The notes below the pieces were generated by a model. The model did not search any database. It was not told where the DNA came from and was given only the letters and a program-made list of their open reading frames with translations. DNA of 64,000 nucleotides from an uncultured Bacilli bacterium (lineage in GTDB: Bacteria; Bacillota_I; Bacilli_A; RF39; UBA660), in the NCBI GenBank assembly GCA_950097225.1, contig CATNCE010000001.1:112451-176450 (forward strand), read 5' to 3'. Within the stretch, counting starts at the first letter, position 1. Every line of letters begins with the position of its first letter. The position numbers were made by a program, and so were the translations under genes. This document shows positions 9,861 through 18,355 of this stretch, in pieces.

Positions 9861-10418
9861 ATGAATTACATGGAGATAAAAAAGTACGATGTAGCCAATG
9901 GACCAGGAGTTCGAACTAGTTTGTTTGTTTCAGGATGTACGCATCACTGCAAAGGTTGCTTTAATCCTGAATCTTGGGATTTTAAAGCGGGGAAGTTATT
10001 TGATGATAAAGTAATTGAAGAAGTTATTGAATCGTTAAAGCCAGACTATATTAAGGGATTAACGATTTTGGGTGGAGAACCTTTTGAACCAGCTAATCAG
10101 CAATCTCTTTTGCCTTTACTTAAAAGAGTTAAGGAAGAATTTCCAAATAAAAGTATATGGGCTTTTTCAGGCTATTTGTATGACAAACAGATAAAAGATA
10201 TTATGATGAAAAAATATGATTTTACTAAGGAGTTTGTTAGCTATATCGACGTCTTAGTAGATGGGGAATTTCATGAAGAAGAAAAAGATCTTTCGATTAT
10301 ATTTCGTGGAAGCCGTAATCAGCGAATAATTGATATTAAAGCATCAGAACTATCAGGTTCAGTTGTCCTTCATGAAAAGGACAAAGTAAGATTAGGAGGA
10401 AATACATGGAACATATAA
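9861..10418 (+). CDS. nrdG: Anaerobic ribonucleotide reductase activating protein (radical SAM)
   Basis: Radical-SAM activase (185 aa) that installs the glycyl radical on NrdD using a 4Fe-4S cluster and S-adenosylmethionine. The cluster motif is C26-T-H-H-C30-K-G-C33, and the NrdG signature NGPGVRTSLFVSGC surrounds it. LTILGGEPF is the SAM-binding GGE motif. ATG 9861 is chosen because AAGAGGTG at 9847-9854 is the ribosome binding site; the GTG at 9852 lies within it. The 3' end overlaps the next gene by 13 bases, indicating translational coupling. Confidence 0.95.
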   Translation: MNYMEIKKYDVANGPGVRTSLFVSGCTHHCKGCFNPESWDFKAGKLFDDKVIEEVIESLKPDYIKGLTILGGEPFEPANQQSLLPLLKRVKEEFPNKSIWAFSGYLYDKQIKDIMMKKYDFTKEFVSYIDVLVDGEFHEEEKDLSIIFRGSRNQRIIDIKASELSGSVVLHEKDKVRLGGNTWNI

Positions 10419-10867
10419 GAGGATTTGAAATTGCAAAAGGATGGGAAGATAAAGGAATAAATATCCCAATTAGAAAGACTAAGAAAGCTTGTGCTTATGA
10501 TATTGAAGCGGCCGAAGATACTATAGTTCCGGCTTTTAAGCCAGGAATAAAGCCAACATTAATACCAACAGGGCTTAAAGCTTATTGTCAAGATGATGAG
10601 TGGTATATGCTTGCTAGTAGAAGCTCTAATCCTAAGAAGGGGTTGTTAATGCCACATGGCTTGGGAGTAATTGATGCAGATTATTACGAAAATGAAACTA
10701 ATGATGGACATTTCTATTTTCAATATTATAATACGAGTGAGAATGACATTTTAATAAAAAAAGGAGATGCAATCGGGCAGGTTATCTTTATGAAGTTTTT
10801 AGTCGCTGATGGAGATAATGCCACGGGTATTCGCAAAGGCGGATTTGGCTCAACAGACGAGAAATAA
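10406..10867 (+). CDS. dut: dUTP diphosphatase (trimeric dUTPase family)
   Basis: Hydrolyses dUTP to dUMP and pyrophosphate, keeping uracil out of DNA and feeding dTMP synthesis. The five dUTPase motifs are visible in order: ACAYDIEAA (1), ASRSSNPKKG (2), GVIDADYYENE (3, catalytic Asp), KKGDAIGQVIF (4) and the flexible C-terminal RKGGFGST (5). Length 153 aa fits the trimeric class. It overlaps nrdG by 13 bases, so reduction of nucleotides and removal of dUTP are made together. The ribosome binding site TTAGGAGG lies inside nrdG. Confidence 0.93.
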   Translation: MEHIRGFEIAKGWEDKGINIPIRKTKKACAYDIEAAEDTIVPAFKPGIKPTLIPTGLKAYCQDDEWYMLASRSSNPKKGLLMPHGLGVIDADYYENETNDGHFYFQYYNTSENDILIKKGDAIGQVIFMKFLVADGDNATGIRKGGFGSTDEK

Positions 10868-10883
10868 AGCTCGTCTTTTATTT
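10855..10883 (+). terminator. Terminator of nrdD-nrdG-dut
   Basis: AGACGAG (10855-10861) pairs with CTCGTCT (10870-10876) around an 8-nt loop holding the dut stop, then TTTATTT. Confidence 0.88.
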
Positions 10884-10910
10884 GACTATTAGCTCTATTT
10901 TTAGTATTAT
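10882..10910 (+). promoter_or_regulatory. Predicted promoter of the 296-aa hypothetical gene
   Basis: TTGACT (10882-10887), 17-nt spacer, TATTAT (10905-10910). It shows that coding cannot begin upstream of about 10917. Confidence 0.7.
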
Positions 10911-10938
10911 ATTGTCGTGTGATAAACGAGGTGTTCTA

Positions 10939-11829
10939 ATGAAAAAGAAAATGACTTTTGATAAAAAATATCCGCTATTTGCTAAATATATAACTGACTC
11001 AGAAGTTCAGTATAATATGATGGAGAATGCGGATTTGTTTCGCAAGTATGAGGCTTATTCAGAGTCTATCGCGCTTTTTTTATTTGAACTTGATAAACGT
11101 TTTGATGTAGAAACTATTAAGGGAATTATAGTTGAGGCAATTATTAAGCTACCCGATGAAATAATGATATCTTTGATTACTTCATATTTAAATAGCGATG
11201 AGGCAGCAAAGGGCAATCCAGAATTTATTGCTTTTTATAATAAAACTAGTAATTTGGGAATTGCATCAGTTAATTATATTGAAAAAAATGGTTTGGTGAC
11301 AAATCGAAGCTATAAAGATATTCCTAATATCGCGCTAGATGCTCTATATAATGATAAGAGAACAGGGTATGAAATGTTTAAGGATGTTCCTTTAGATGAC
11401 GTTTATGATACTCTTTCTTATACGGAAAGAAAATTGGTAGTCGATTTAATTTGTAACAATAGTTTTAGTTTATTAGATGAAATATTTGCTAAGTTAAATA
11501 TTAATTTGCCGGTACTTATAAAGATCCTTGTTAATAAAAATTTTGATATAGAGATTTTGAATGAGAAGACAGTCAGGGAAATTAATCCTTATTTTGTTAT
11601 GATTCTTTTTTGCTTAATTATGGATAATGAGGAGACTTTTGCTAGTATTGAGAATATAAAGAATCTTTGTAGGGATAAGCGTTTTGAGTTAATTAGAAAG
11701 GTAATTACGGAAAATAAATTGGTAGTATTGGGGCAAATTGAGTATGAGAGTATTAGCAATTTGACTGATGATGAAGTAATAGATCTATTAGAGAAGAAAG
11801 AACTAGTTTTGGCTAAAACTGAAATCTAG
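10939..11829 (+). CDS. Hypothetical protein, mainly alpha-helical
   Basis: A 296-aa protein I do not recognise. It starts MKKKMTFDKKYPLFAKYITDSEVQYNM and is predicted by eye to be mostly helical, with no membrane segment, signal peptide or metal motif. Leucine/isoleucine-rich helices in the second half suggest a scaffold or repeat-type helical protein. ATG 10939 is chosen because ACGAGGTG lies 6-8 nt upstream and the longer frame would run back through the promoter at 10882-10910. It is monocistronic, with its own promoter and terminator. Confidence 0.75.
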   Translation: MKKKMTFDKKYPLFAKYITDSEVQYNMMENADLFRKYEAYSESIALFLFELDKRFDVETIKGIIVEAIIKLPDEIMISLITSYLNSDEAAKGNPEFIAFYNKTSNLGIASVNYIEKNGLVTNRSYKDIPNIALDALYNDKRTGYEMFKDVPLDDVYDTLSYTERKLVVDLICNNSFSLLDEIFAKLNINLPVLIKILVNKNFDIEILNEKTVREINPYFVMILFCLIMDNEETFASIENIKNLCRDKRFELIRKVITENKLVVLGQIEYESISNLTDDEVIDLLEKKELVLAKTEI

Positions 11830-11840
11830 TTCTTTTTTTT
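11797..11840 (+). terminator. Terminator after the 296-aa hypothetical gene
   Basis: AAAGAACTAG (11797-11806) pairs with CTAGTTCTTT (11826-11835), with a smaller GTTTT/AAAAC hairpin in the loop, then a T run to 11840. The stem is built from the last codons of the gene. Confidence 0.85.
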
Positions 11841-11900
11841 ACAATTTTTTTGCTATTTTTATTGTATTATCACTTAGTAATAATGAAAAGTGATGGTAGA

Positions 11901-12731
11901 ATGAAGAAAAGATTTAAGGCGCGAAAAAGAGCCAAGTTTAACTTGTTAATTGTGTTTATTTTAATTTTAGTTGTCGTTTTTTTTAGTTTGAATGTTATTA
12001 GAAGTGTCAATCCATCTTTTTTACTTACGGGGAATTATAGATTATTTACTCTTGATTTTAATAAGCAAGAATTTTTGTTAAAGAGTGGGTTGAATTTTAG
12101 ATATAAGAGTATTCAAGAAGAGACGACTAAGCCTGTTTTTTCAGAAGTTCCCTCTGTCCCTGAAGTGCGAAAGAAAGTGTATATATATAATACTCATCAA
12201 AAGGAAGAGTATGCTGATTATAATGTCTATGATGGGGCTCTTGCTTTAAAAGAATATTTGAACGAACACAATATTGATGCAATAGTAGAAGACACTGATA
12301 TTACGGCTGAGGTTCATAAAAATAATTATACTTATTCGCAGAGTTATCGAGTTACTAAGGAACTTATTTTAAAACATATGAGTAATGATATATCTTTATA
12401 TATTGATTTGCATCGCGATTCTTCTAATAAAAATATTACGACGGCAACAATTGGCGAGGCTAGTTATGCTAAGATGATGTTTGTTGTTGGCGGGAAGCAT
12501 GAAACTTATATGGAAAATTATCGAGTAGCAGAGGAATTAAATAAAATGATTAAAAATCTCAATTCATCACTTAGTAGAGGTCTTCTTTTGCGCAAGTCTT
12601 CTAGCTATAATCAGGAAGTTTCAGGAAATATACTCCTAATTGAGTTGGGAGGGCCATATAATACTAAAGAAGAGGTTAACAATTCGCTTAAGATGTTAGC
12701 TCAAGCGATAAGTAATTATTTGGAGGAATAG
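11901..12731 (+). CDS. SpoIIP-like membrane-anchored N-acetylmuramoyl-L-alanine amidase
   Basis: A 276-aa protein with a basic cytoplasmic start, one membrane helix (about 12-33) and an extracellular domain matching the SpoIIP amidase/endopeptidase family. Visible residues are Y-N-T-H99-Q-K-E102 and the L-H171-R-D173 motif, then FVVGG, YNQEVSG and IELGG near the end, all in the SpoIIP order. SpoIIP cuts peptidoglycan during engulfment in spore formers; here it more likely acts in wall remodelling or division, as nothing else in the window indicates sporulation. ATG 11901 follows GTGATGG; an in-frame ATG at 11883 is possible. A small membrane protein follows after 3 bases. Confidence 0.8.
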   Translation: MKKRFKARKRAKFNLLIVFILILVVVFFSLNVIRSVNPSFLLTGNYRLFTLDFNKQEFLLKSGLNFRYKSIQEETTKPVFSEVPSVPEVRKKVYIYNTHQKEEYADYNVYDGALALKEYLNEHNIDAIVEDTDITAEVHKNNYTYSQSYRVTKELILKHMSNDISLYIDLHRDSSNKNITTATIGEASYAKMMFVVGGKHETYMENYRVAEELNKMIKNLNSSLSRGLLLRKSSSYNQEVSGNILLIELGGPYNTKEEVNNSLKMLAQAISNYLEE

Positions 12732-12734
12732 AAA

Positions 12735-13064
12735 ATGGAAAAAAAGAAAAATGGCGAATGGTTTTTTAAGATTTTGTTGGTGTTGTTTATCATGTTCTTG
12801 TGTCTTTATTCGATTAGTATGAATGGATATGTTGATCGAATAAATAAGAAAAAAACTCTGTATACAGAGGAACAGATAAAAAAGTTTGAAAGTGATGTTG
12901 AACAGGGGGCAGATTTGGATATGCAAGATTATACTTTGATAAAGGATGTTGATTATTCTAATAAAATGAGTGATTTAGGAGAGAATATAAGCGAATTGAT
13001 TAGTTTTACGGCAGATAAATCGATTAAGTTTTTTAATACCTTTTTTTCCTATCTTTTTGAATAA
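12735..13064 (+). CDS. Small single-pass membrane protein of unknown function
   Basis: A 109-aa protein: a short basic N-terminus, a membrane helix at about residues 10-27 (FFKILLVLFIMFLCLYSI), then an outward acidic domain of about 80 residues. It starts 3 bases after the SpoIIP-like gene, with TTTGGAGGAATAG overlapping that gene's end as ribosome binding site, so the two are translationally coupled. A partner or regulator role for the amidase is an inference from this coupling. Confidence 0.75.
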   Translation: MEKKKNGEWFFKILLVLFIMFLCLYSISMNGYVDRINKKKTLYTEEQIKKFESDVEQGADLDMQDYTLIKDVDYSNKMSDLGENISELISFTADKSIKFFNTFFSYLFE

Positions 13065-13067
13065 TAC

Positions 13068-13096
13068 TTGCTTTTTTATGGTTTTTGTATTATAAT
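13068..13096 (+). promoter_or_regulatory. Promoter of tRNA-Arg
   Basis: TTGCTT (13068-13073), 17-nt spacer, perfect TATAAT (13091-13096); start expected near 13103, 20 bases before the mature tRNA. Confidence 0.75.
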
Positions 13097-13122
13097 GAAT
13101 GAGTCATTTGGATTGGCAGTAT

Positions 13123-13199
13123 GTCCGTGTAGCTCAGCTGGATAGAGCACTCGCCTTCTAAGCGAATGGTCACGTGTTCGAATCACGTCATGGACACCA
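13123..13199 (+). tRNA. tRNA-Arg (anticodon TCT)
   Basis: A 77-nt cloverleaf with encoded CCA. Acceptor stem GTCCGTG pairs with CATGGAC (one G-U). The D stem is GCTC/GAGC, the anticodon loop CTTCTAA gives anticodon TCT (reads AGA/AGG, the main Arg codons in AT-rich genomes), and the T arm is ACGTG-TTCGAAT-CACGT. Confidence 0.96.
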
Positions 13200-13236
13200 G
13201 ATTGATATTAAACTCGGGTGTTTTCGAGTAAAATGT

Positions 13237-13267
13237 AAAAACGACTTGTTTTATAGTCGTTTTTTTA
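13237..13267 (+). terminator. Terminator after tRNA-Arg
   Basis: AAAAACGACT (13237-13246) pairs with AGTCGTTTTT (13255-13264), then further Ts. Confidence 0.85.
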
Positions 13268-13492
13268 TATAGATGTTGGCCTTTAGGGTAAAAATAATAG
13301 AAATTATTTTATGGGTAGAGACACTTGTTCTAATGAGTGAGTGTCCTTTTTTGGTTAATTTAGACTAATTTAATTTTTTTATGTCAGTTCATGTGTATTA
13401 ATCTTTTGTGGATAGTTACCTTAAAACGTAAATTTTATATAGTTTTTTCTCGTGCTTTGTTATATAATAAGAACAGAATAGGGTGAATATAA
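13268..13492. other. Intergenic region with a terminator-like relic hairpin
   Basis: No coding frame is supported. GACACT (13320-13325) pairs with AGTGTC (13340-13345) before a T run, with nothing obvious to terminate. The 40 bases around it resemble a second locus at 22566-22614 (shared ACACTTRTTCTAA and GAGTGT elements). A -10 box TATAAT at 13463-13468 probably serves the next gene, with a poor -35. Confidence 0.45.
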
Positions 13493-14620
13493 ATGGAGAC
13501 AATTATAATTGGAAAACCAGCAGTGAATATATATCTTCCTTTACAAGAATTTCCTCAAGAAGGAGATGTTTTCTTGATTAAGGGGAAAAATGAGTCAGTT
13601 GGAAATGTAGGTGCTACAAGTGCTTGCTTATTGGCTAAATGGGGAATGAGTGTGCATTTTACTGGTGTTACGGGAAATGATTCTTATGCAGAAAAAATTC
13701 GTGATACTTTTAAAACATATAAAGTCAATGCCCGTTTTATGGAAACTGATTATGAGGCACAGACTGCTGTTAATTATCACATTTTAAATGCTAAAACGGG
13801 AGCAGTTACAAAGATCCTTTTTAATAATTCTGATAGTCAGTTAAAGAAGTTTAAATATGATTTTGTTCCTAATTTTGCTATTATTGATGGAACTGATATG
13901 GCGGGAGCTTTAGCACTTCTTAATAATAACGGAAGTGTTAAGACGGTTTTTTACGGAAGAGTTGGCGATAAGGATAGTATTGCTATGTCTAAGCGATGTA
14001 CTTGGGCAGTTGTTACCGAGAAGTTTGCAGAGATGATGACGAAAATTATTCCAGATGGTTCTGCAGAATTATATGTTAATTTATATCAAAAAATGGTTGA
14101 TATCAGTGGGCTTAGCAATTATATTGTTATTTTAAATAGCCATAAGATTCTTTATTGTGTTGATGGGAAGGTAAAAATGCTTCCTGAGATGAAGATAAAT
14201 GTTTCTGATAGCTCTAGTTTTGAGTCAGTATTTGTTGGGGCACTTTCTTTTGCATTAATGAACGAAGTAGAACTTGATGACGCTATTAAGCTAGCTAATA
14301 CGGCAGCAGCTATTTCTTTATCACGTATTGGGGAAGTTGATGCTATTCCAAGTGTTGATGAGGTACTAGATAATTCGGGCTTAAGGGAGAAGATGGGTCT
14401 TGCTAAAAAGGATGAGGTTAACCATTCTATACCAACAGCAGTTGAACCTTTAAATCCAGGACATGTTAATGCTCCTGTTACTGATGTGGGGATGAGCACA
14501 AATAATATGAGTCCTAATATGCCAAATGGAGATGTAAGTAATGCGTTTTTTCCACAGATGAATTCAAATAATCAAATGCCAAACACCAATGATCCAAATC
14601 AAAATGTACAAACCAATTGA
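13493..14620 (+). CDS. PfkB-family carbohydrate kinase-like protein, probably inactive
   Basis: A 375-aa protein with the ribokinase/PfkB fold: the N-terminal GNVGATSACLLAKWG substrate motif, the following VHFTGVTGND strand-turn, and a C-terminal helix pair. The catalytic anion-hole motif, normally D-T-x-G-A-G-D before xFxGA, reads DSSSFES before VFVGA. The GAGD core including the catalytic Asp is therefore replaced. About 60 residues of Asn/Pro/Met-rich low complexity follow residue 310. A binding or regulatory role is more likely than sugar phosphorylation. Its 3' end overlaps the Smr gene, which leads into obg. AGGGTGA precedes ATG 13493. Confidence 0.78.
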   Translation: METIIIGKPAVNIYLPLQEFPQEGDVFLIKGKNESVGNVGATSACLLAKWGMSVHFTGVTGNDSYAEKIRDTFKTYKVNARFMETDYEAQTAVNYHILNAKTGAVTKILFNNSDSQLKKFKYDFVPNFAIIDGTDMAGALALLNNNGSVKTVFYGRVGDKDSIAMSKRCTWAVVTEKFAEMMTKIIPDGSAELYVNLYQKMVDISGLSNYIVILNSHKILYCVDGKVKMLPEMKINVSDSSSFESVFVGALSFALMNEVELDDAIKLANTAAAISLSRIGEVDAIPSVDEVLDNSGLREKMGLAKKDEVNHSIPTAVEPLNPGHVNAPVTDVGMSTNNMSPNMPNGDVSNAFFPQMNSNNQMPNTNDPNQNVQTN

Positions 14621-14876
14621 TCCTTTTCTTATAAATTTACCACAGTTAGATGTTCATGGTTTTTATAGTGATGATGTAATGACTGTGGTAAATGAGTTTA
14701 TATATGATAACTATCGTATGCGAAAGAGAAAAATCGTTGTTGTTCATGGCAAGGGGCAGGGAATTTTAAAGAGAAAAATTCATTATGAGCTGCGAAGAAA
14801 TAAATATGTTAGTCGATATTACTTGTATAATTTTAATTTGGGTTGTACAATAATCGAATTAAAGGAAAGGGAGTGA
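14589..14876 (+). CDS. Small Smr-domain protein
   Basis: A stand-alone Smr domain (95 aa). The LDVHGFYSDD start motif and IVVVHGKGQGILKR match the family's LDLHG and HGxG signatures, and the end (LGCTIIEL) matches its last strand. Smr domains bind or nick branched DNA or RNA; stand-alone bacterial Smr proteins have been linked to nucleic-acid cleavage. The start is uncertain: ATG 14589 or ATG 14604, both inside the preceding gene, so it is translationally coupled. The end is 5 bases before obg. Confidence 0.82.
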   Translation: MIQIKMYKPIDPFLINLPQLDVHGFYSDDVMTVVNEFIYDNYRMRKRKIVVVHGKGQGILKRKIHYELRRNKYVSRYYLYNFNLGCTIIELKERE

Positions 14877-14881
14877 TTCTC

Positions 14882-16159
14882 ATGTTTGCTGATGAGGTTG
14901 TAGTAACTCTTAGTGCTGGTAAAGGTGGAGATGGATGTACGTCTTTTCGTAGGGAAAAATACATTGAAATGGGTGGACCTAATGGCGGTAATGGCGGAAA
15001 GGGAGCATCTATTATCTTTGTTACTGATCCAGGATTAAAGACTTTAATTGATTTAAAGATGATGAAACATGTTAAAGGTGATAAAGGGGTTAATGGTAAG
15101 GGTTCTGATCGTAATGGAGCTAATGCCGATGATGTTGTCATAAAGATCCCTATGGGAACGACGATTGTGGATATGAAAACCAATGAAGTTATTGCCGATT
15201 TAACTAAAAGCGGAGAGGAAATCGTTGTTGCTAGAGGCGGTAGAGGCGGACGTGGTAATCGTGCTTTTGCTACTCATGATAATCCAGCACCAAGAATGAG
15301 TGAACTTGGAGAGCCAGGAGAAGAAAGATTAATAAAGTGCGAATTAAAAGTTTTAGCTGATGTTGGTCTTGTAGGAATGCCTAGTGTAGGAAAATCTACT
15401 TTGATAAATATGATCAGTAATTGTAATGCTAAGATTGGAGCCTATCATTTTACGACTTTAAATCCAAATTTAGGTGTTATAAAGTTGAAAAATGGCAGTT
15501 CGTTTGTAATGGCCGATTTACCAGGTTTAATAGAAGGAGCCTCAGATGGCGTTGGACTTGGACATAAATTTTTGCGCCATGCTATGCGTACGAAGGTAAT
15601 TGCTCATGTTATTGATATGGCTGCTACCGAGGGAAGAGATCCGATTAGTGACTATGGAATTATCTTAGAAGAACTAGCTAAATATGATGATAAATTGATA
15701 AAAAAACCACATATTGTAATCGCTAATAAGATGGATGTTGATGGAGCGGATGCTAATTTAAAGTTATTTCAAGAGAAATTTCCTGATGAAAAAGTATTTC
15801 CAATTAGTGCCATTATGCAAATAGGGCTAGAAGAACTTATTACTTATTTAGGTAGTGTAGTTGATAGTTTAGATGAAGTTACTCTTTATGGTGAAGAAGT
15901 AATGAAAGAGAGTCATGTTTTATATAAATACGATAATACTCGTCCATTTACTATAAAAAGAGAAAATAATATTTGGGTATTATCTGGTAAAGAAGTTGAG
16001 ACGTTGTTTGCAATGACTCGTTTTGAAGAAGAAGAGTCTGTTTCGCGATTTGGACGTAAACTTCGTGGTATGGGTGTTGATGATGAGCTTGAACGTTTGG
16101 GAGCTAAACGTGGGGATGAAGTTAAGATACTCGATTATATATTTATATTTAAAGATTAA
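14882..16159 (+). CDS. obgE: Obg family GTPase (ribosome assembly)
   Basis: Essential GTPase for large-subunit ribosome maturation and stress signalling (425 aa). The glycine-rich OBG fold spans about 1-158 (GGPNGGNGGKG). The G domain has G1 GMPSVGKST, G3 DLPGLIEGA and G4 NKMD. The C-terminal OCT domain ends with the R-K-L-R-G-M-G-V-D segment and ILDYIF. ATG 14882 is chosen because AAAGGAAAGGGAGTGAT lies just upstream; an upstream in-frame start would overlap the Smr gene without a site. Confidence 0.97.
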   Translation: MFADEVVVTLSAGKGGDGCTSFRREKYIEMGGPNGGNGGKGASIIFVTDPGLKTLIDLKMMKHVKGDKGVNGKGSDRNGANADDVVIKIPMGTTIVDMKTNEVIADLTKSGEEIVVARGGRGGRGNRAFATHDNPAPRMSELGEPGEERLIKCELKVLADVGLVGMPSVGKSTLINMISNCNAKIGAYHFTTLNPNLGVIKLKNGSSFVMADLPGLIEGASDGVGLGHKFLRHAMRTKVIAHVIDMAATEGRDPISDYGIILEELAKYDDKLIKKPHIVIANKMDVDGADANLKLFQEKFPDEKVFPISAIMQIGLEELITYLGSVVDSLDEVTLYGEEVMKESHVLYKYDNTRPFTIKRENNIWVLSGKEVETLFAMTRFEEEESVSRFGRKLRGMGVDDELERLGAKRGDEVKILDYIFIFKD

Positions 16160-16180
16160 AGAGACTATGTCTCTTTTTTG
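16158..16180 (+). terminator. Terminator after obg
   Basis: AAAGAGAC (16158-16165), 3-nt loop, GTCTCTTT (16169-16176), then TTTG. Confidence 0.88.
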
Positions 16181-16242
16181 TTGGAACACTTTGGCTATTT
16201 AGATTTTTCTTGGTAAATTTGAGTAAAGTATGCAAACATTTG

Positions 16243-16271
16243 TTGCAATTTTTTGGATGATTTTATATAAT
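16243..16271 (+). promoter_or_regulatory. Promoter of the HelD-like gene
   Basis: TTGCAA (16243-16248), 17-nt spacer, TATAAT (16266-16271). Confidence 0.7.
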
Positions 16272-16311
16272 TTATATAGTTTTTTTGTATTGTAGGTTAG
16301 GAGGCAGTATC

Positions 16312-18315
16312 ATGGAGTTAACAAAAGAAGATTTAAAGTTAGAGGAGACAACTTTAGCAACAACCGTTGAAGAAATTAATAGGCAGATTGATGAGTATGG
16401 CATTAAAATTACGGATGAAGGACAGGATTTAAAAGAATTTCAGCGCTTGCGTTGGGAAATTGAACAGGAGATGGATAAAGGAGAGCGTTCAGCGTTTATT
16501 GCTGATAATGATTTGAAAATAGCGCTTTTAAATGAGAAGACAAAGAAAGTTAGACGTCTTTATAAAGTTAAGAATAGTCCTTATTTTGGATCAATTATAT
16601 TTAATGATGAGCCAATTTATATAGGTATTACGGCAGTAAAAAAGGATCTTGATTATTTAGTATGTGATTGGCGTGCGCCAATATGTAGTTTATTTTATGA
16701 TTTTGAATTGGGGCATGCTAAATATTCTTCGCCAGGCGGATTTGAAGAGGGAGAAATTACTCGTAAACGTCAATATAAGATTGAAGATGCTAAATTGAAG
16801 CATGTATTTGATACGAATCTCAATATTGATGATGAGTTATTACAGGATGTTTTAGCTCAAACTAGCAGTGATAAGATGAAGAATATCGTCAATACTATTC
16901 AGGCCGAGCAGAATGCTGTTATACGTAATAGTAGCAGTGATACCATTGTAGTCCAGGGAATAGCAGGTTCAGGTAAGACAAGTGTGGCATTGCATCGTAT
17001 TGCTTTTTTGTTATATAAATTAGAGTATTTGACGAGTGGAAATGTACTTATATTCTCGCCTAATAATGTATTTACAGAGTATATAAGTGAGGTATTGCCT
17101 GATTTGGGTGAAGATAATACTATGCAGTCGACTTATCACGCGTTTGCATCTTCTTTTATATCTGAATATACGCGAGTTGAATCGTATTCATCTTTTGTCG
17201 AAAGGTATTATAAGGGAGTACGTCAAGATAATGACTTAATTCGCTTTAAGTTAAGTGATGATATCATTCCGGCAATTGAGGAATTCTGTGGTTATTATAC
17301 TAAGGCAGCGCGTTTTGTTAAGAGTTTAGAATATAAAAATAAGCATGTGCCAATGGAAGAGTTGAATGAATTATTATTTATTCGTTATGATAATAAACCA
17401 TTGTTTGAACGCCTTGATTTAATTGCAGAGAAAATTAATAATACATATTATACAGGTAATGAAAAAGCACTTCCACCTTTAAGGAATGCTTTACTTAAGA
17501 TTACGAATTTTAAAAGTGACTTTAAAGAGGTTTATAAGTTCTTTTATGAATCGGCAATATTTAAAGATGCTTATCCATATATGTTTAGAAAAAATGAAAA
17601 TATTCGCAACTTAAATGATCAGGTCATTCGTTATGAAGATGCAACACCATTTATCTATATGAAGTGTTTGTTAGAAGGATATCCTTATCAAGTCGCTATG
17701 CGTGAAGTAGTTGTTGATGAGGCACAAGATTATACGTATTTACAATATAAAATTTTAAAGAAGATTTTTAAAAATGCTCATTTTACTATATTGGGAGATG
17801 TTAACCAGACAGTTAATCCCTTTTATAAATATGATAGTTTAGATATACTTTTGAATATATTTGATACGAATAGTATGTATATTGAACTTACAAAGACTTA
17901 TCGATCTAGTCCAGAAATTATTGAGTATGCTAATTCGATTTTAGGGCTTAATCATGTCAGTGCAATTAGAAAGAATGTCAATTTGCCGGTTATTAAGCGA
18001 CCAATGACGGAGCTTAAGCATATTGGCAAAGATATTCATTATTTAAAGAAGAAATATAAAAGTGTAGCAGTTATTACTAAGAGTATTGATGAGGCAAAAA
18101 TTATTGCCGCTGGTTTAAAAGAAATATATAAGGAAGTATCAGTTATCGATGTTACTACGGAGAAATTTGATAAACATTTAGTAGTTGCTCCAGCTTATGG
18201 GGTAAAGGGGCTAGAGTTTGATTCGGCAATAATAGTTAATAATTTTTCTAGTGATCAGTATTTATATTATGTGGCTGTTACTAGGGCTCAACATGAATTA
18301 ATAGTTTACGAATAG
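16312..18315 (+). CDS. helD: HelD-like UvrD/Rep-family helicase (RNA polymerase recycling)
   Basis: A 667-aa SF1 ATPase of the HelD class, which in Bacilli binds RNA polymerase and removes it from stalled complexes. The HelD N-terminal features are present: a coiled coil (about 1-75) then YFGSIIF and CDWRAPICSLFYDF, which match the HelD signature. Walker A is GIAGSGKTS near residue 216, Walker B VVDEAQD, followed by LTKTYRSSPEI and a C-terminal VAVTRAQHEL motif VI. It is about 100 residues shorter than B. subtilis HelD. TAGGAGGCAG fixes ATG 16312. It is probably monocistronic with its own promoter. Confidence 0.9.
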   Translation: MELTKEDLKLEETTLATTVEEINRQIDEYGIKITDEGQDLKEFQRLRWEIEQEMDKGERSAFIADNDLKIALLNEKTKKVRRLYKVKNSPYFGSIIFNDEPIYIGITAVKKDLDYLVCDWRAPICSLFYDFELGHAKYSSPGGFEEGEITRKRQYKIEDAKLKHVFDTNLNIDDELLQDVLAQTSSDKMKNIVNTIQAEQNAVIRNSSSDTIVVQGIAGSGKTSVALHRIAFLLYKLEYLTSGNVLIFSPNNVFTEYISEVLPDLGEDNTMQSTYHAFASSFISEYTRVESYSSFVERYYKGVRQDNDLIRFKLSDDIIPAIEEFCGYYTKAARFVKSLEYKNKHVPMEELNELLFIRYDNKPLFERLDLIAEKINNTYYTGNEKALPPLRNALLKITNFKSDFKEVYKFFYESAIFKDAYPYMFRKNENIRNLNDQVIRYEDATPFIYMKCLLEGYPYQVAMREVVVDEAQDYTYLQYKILKKIFKNAHFTILGDVNQTVNPFYKYDSLDILLNIFDTNSMYIELTKTYRSSPEIIEYANSILGLNHVSAIRKNVNLPVIKRPMTELKHIGKDIHYLKKKYKSVAVITKSIDEAKIIAAGLKEIYKEVSVIDVTTEKFDKHLVVAPAYGVKGLEFDSAIIVNNFSSDQYLYYVAVTRAQHELIVYE

Positions 18316-18332
18316 AGAGAATGTGTTATAAT
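18305..18332 (+). promoter_or_regulatory. Promoter with extended -10 for the 226-aa hypothetical gene
   Basis: TTTACG (18305-18310), 16-nt spacer, TGT-TATAAT (18324-18332). It overlaps the end of the helicase gene. Confidence 0.6.
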
Positions 18333-18355
18333 AAGCATTAAATTGAGGGATGCTT

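Noticed and set aside
10882-10938. Upstream extension of the 296-aa hypothetical gene
   Set aside because: It would code through a clear TTGACT-17-TATTAT promoter and lacks a ribosome binding site; ATG 10939 has one.
16234-16248. TGCAA-N7-TTGCA inverted repeat before the HelD-like gene as a Crp/Fnr site
   Set aside because: Arm order and spacing differ from the nrdD palindrome and the half-sites are short; chance is likely in this AT-rich region.
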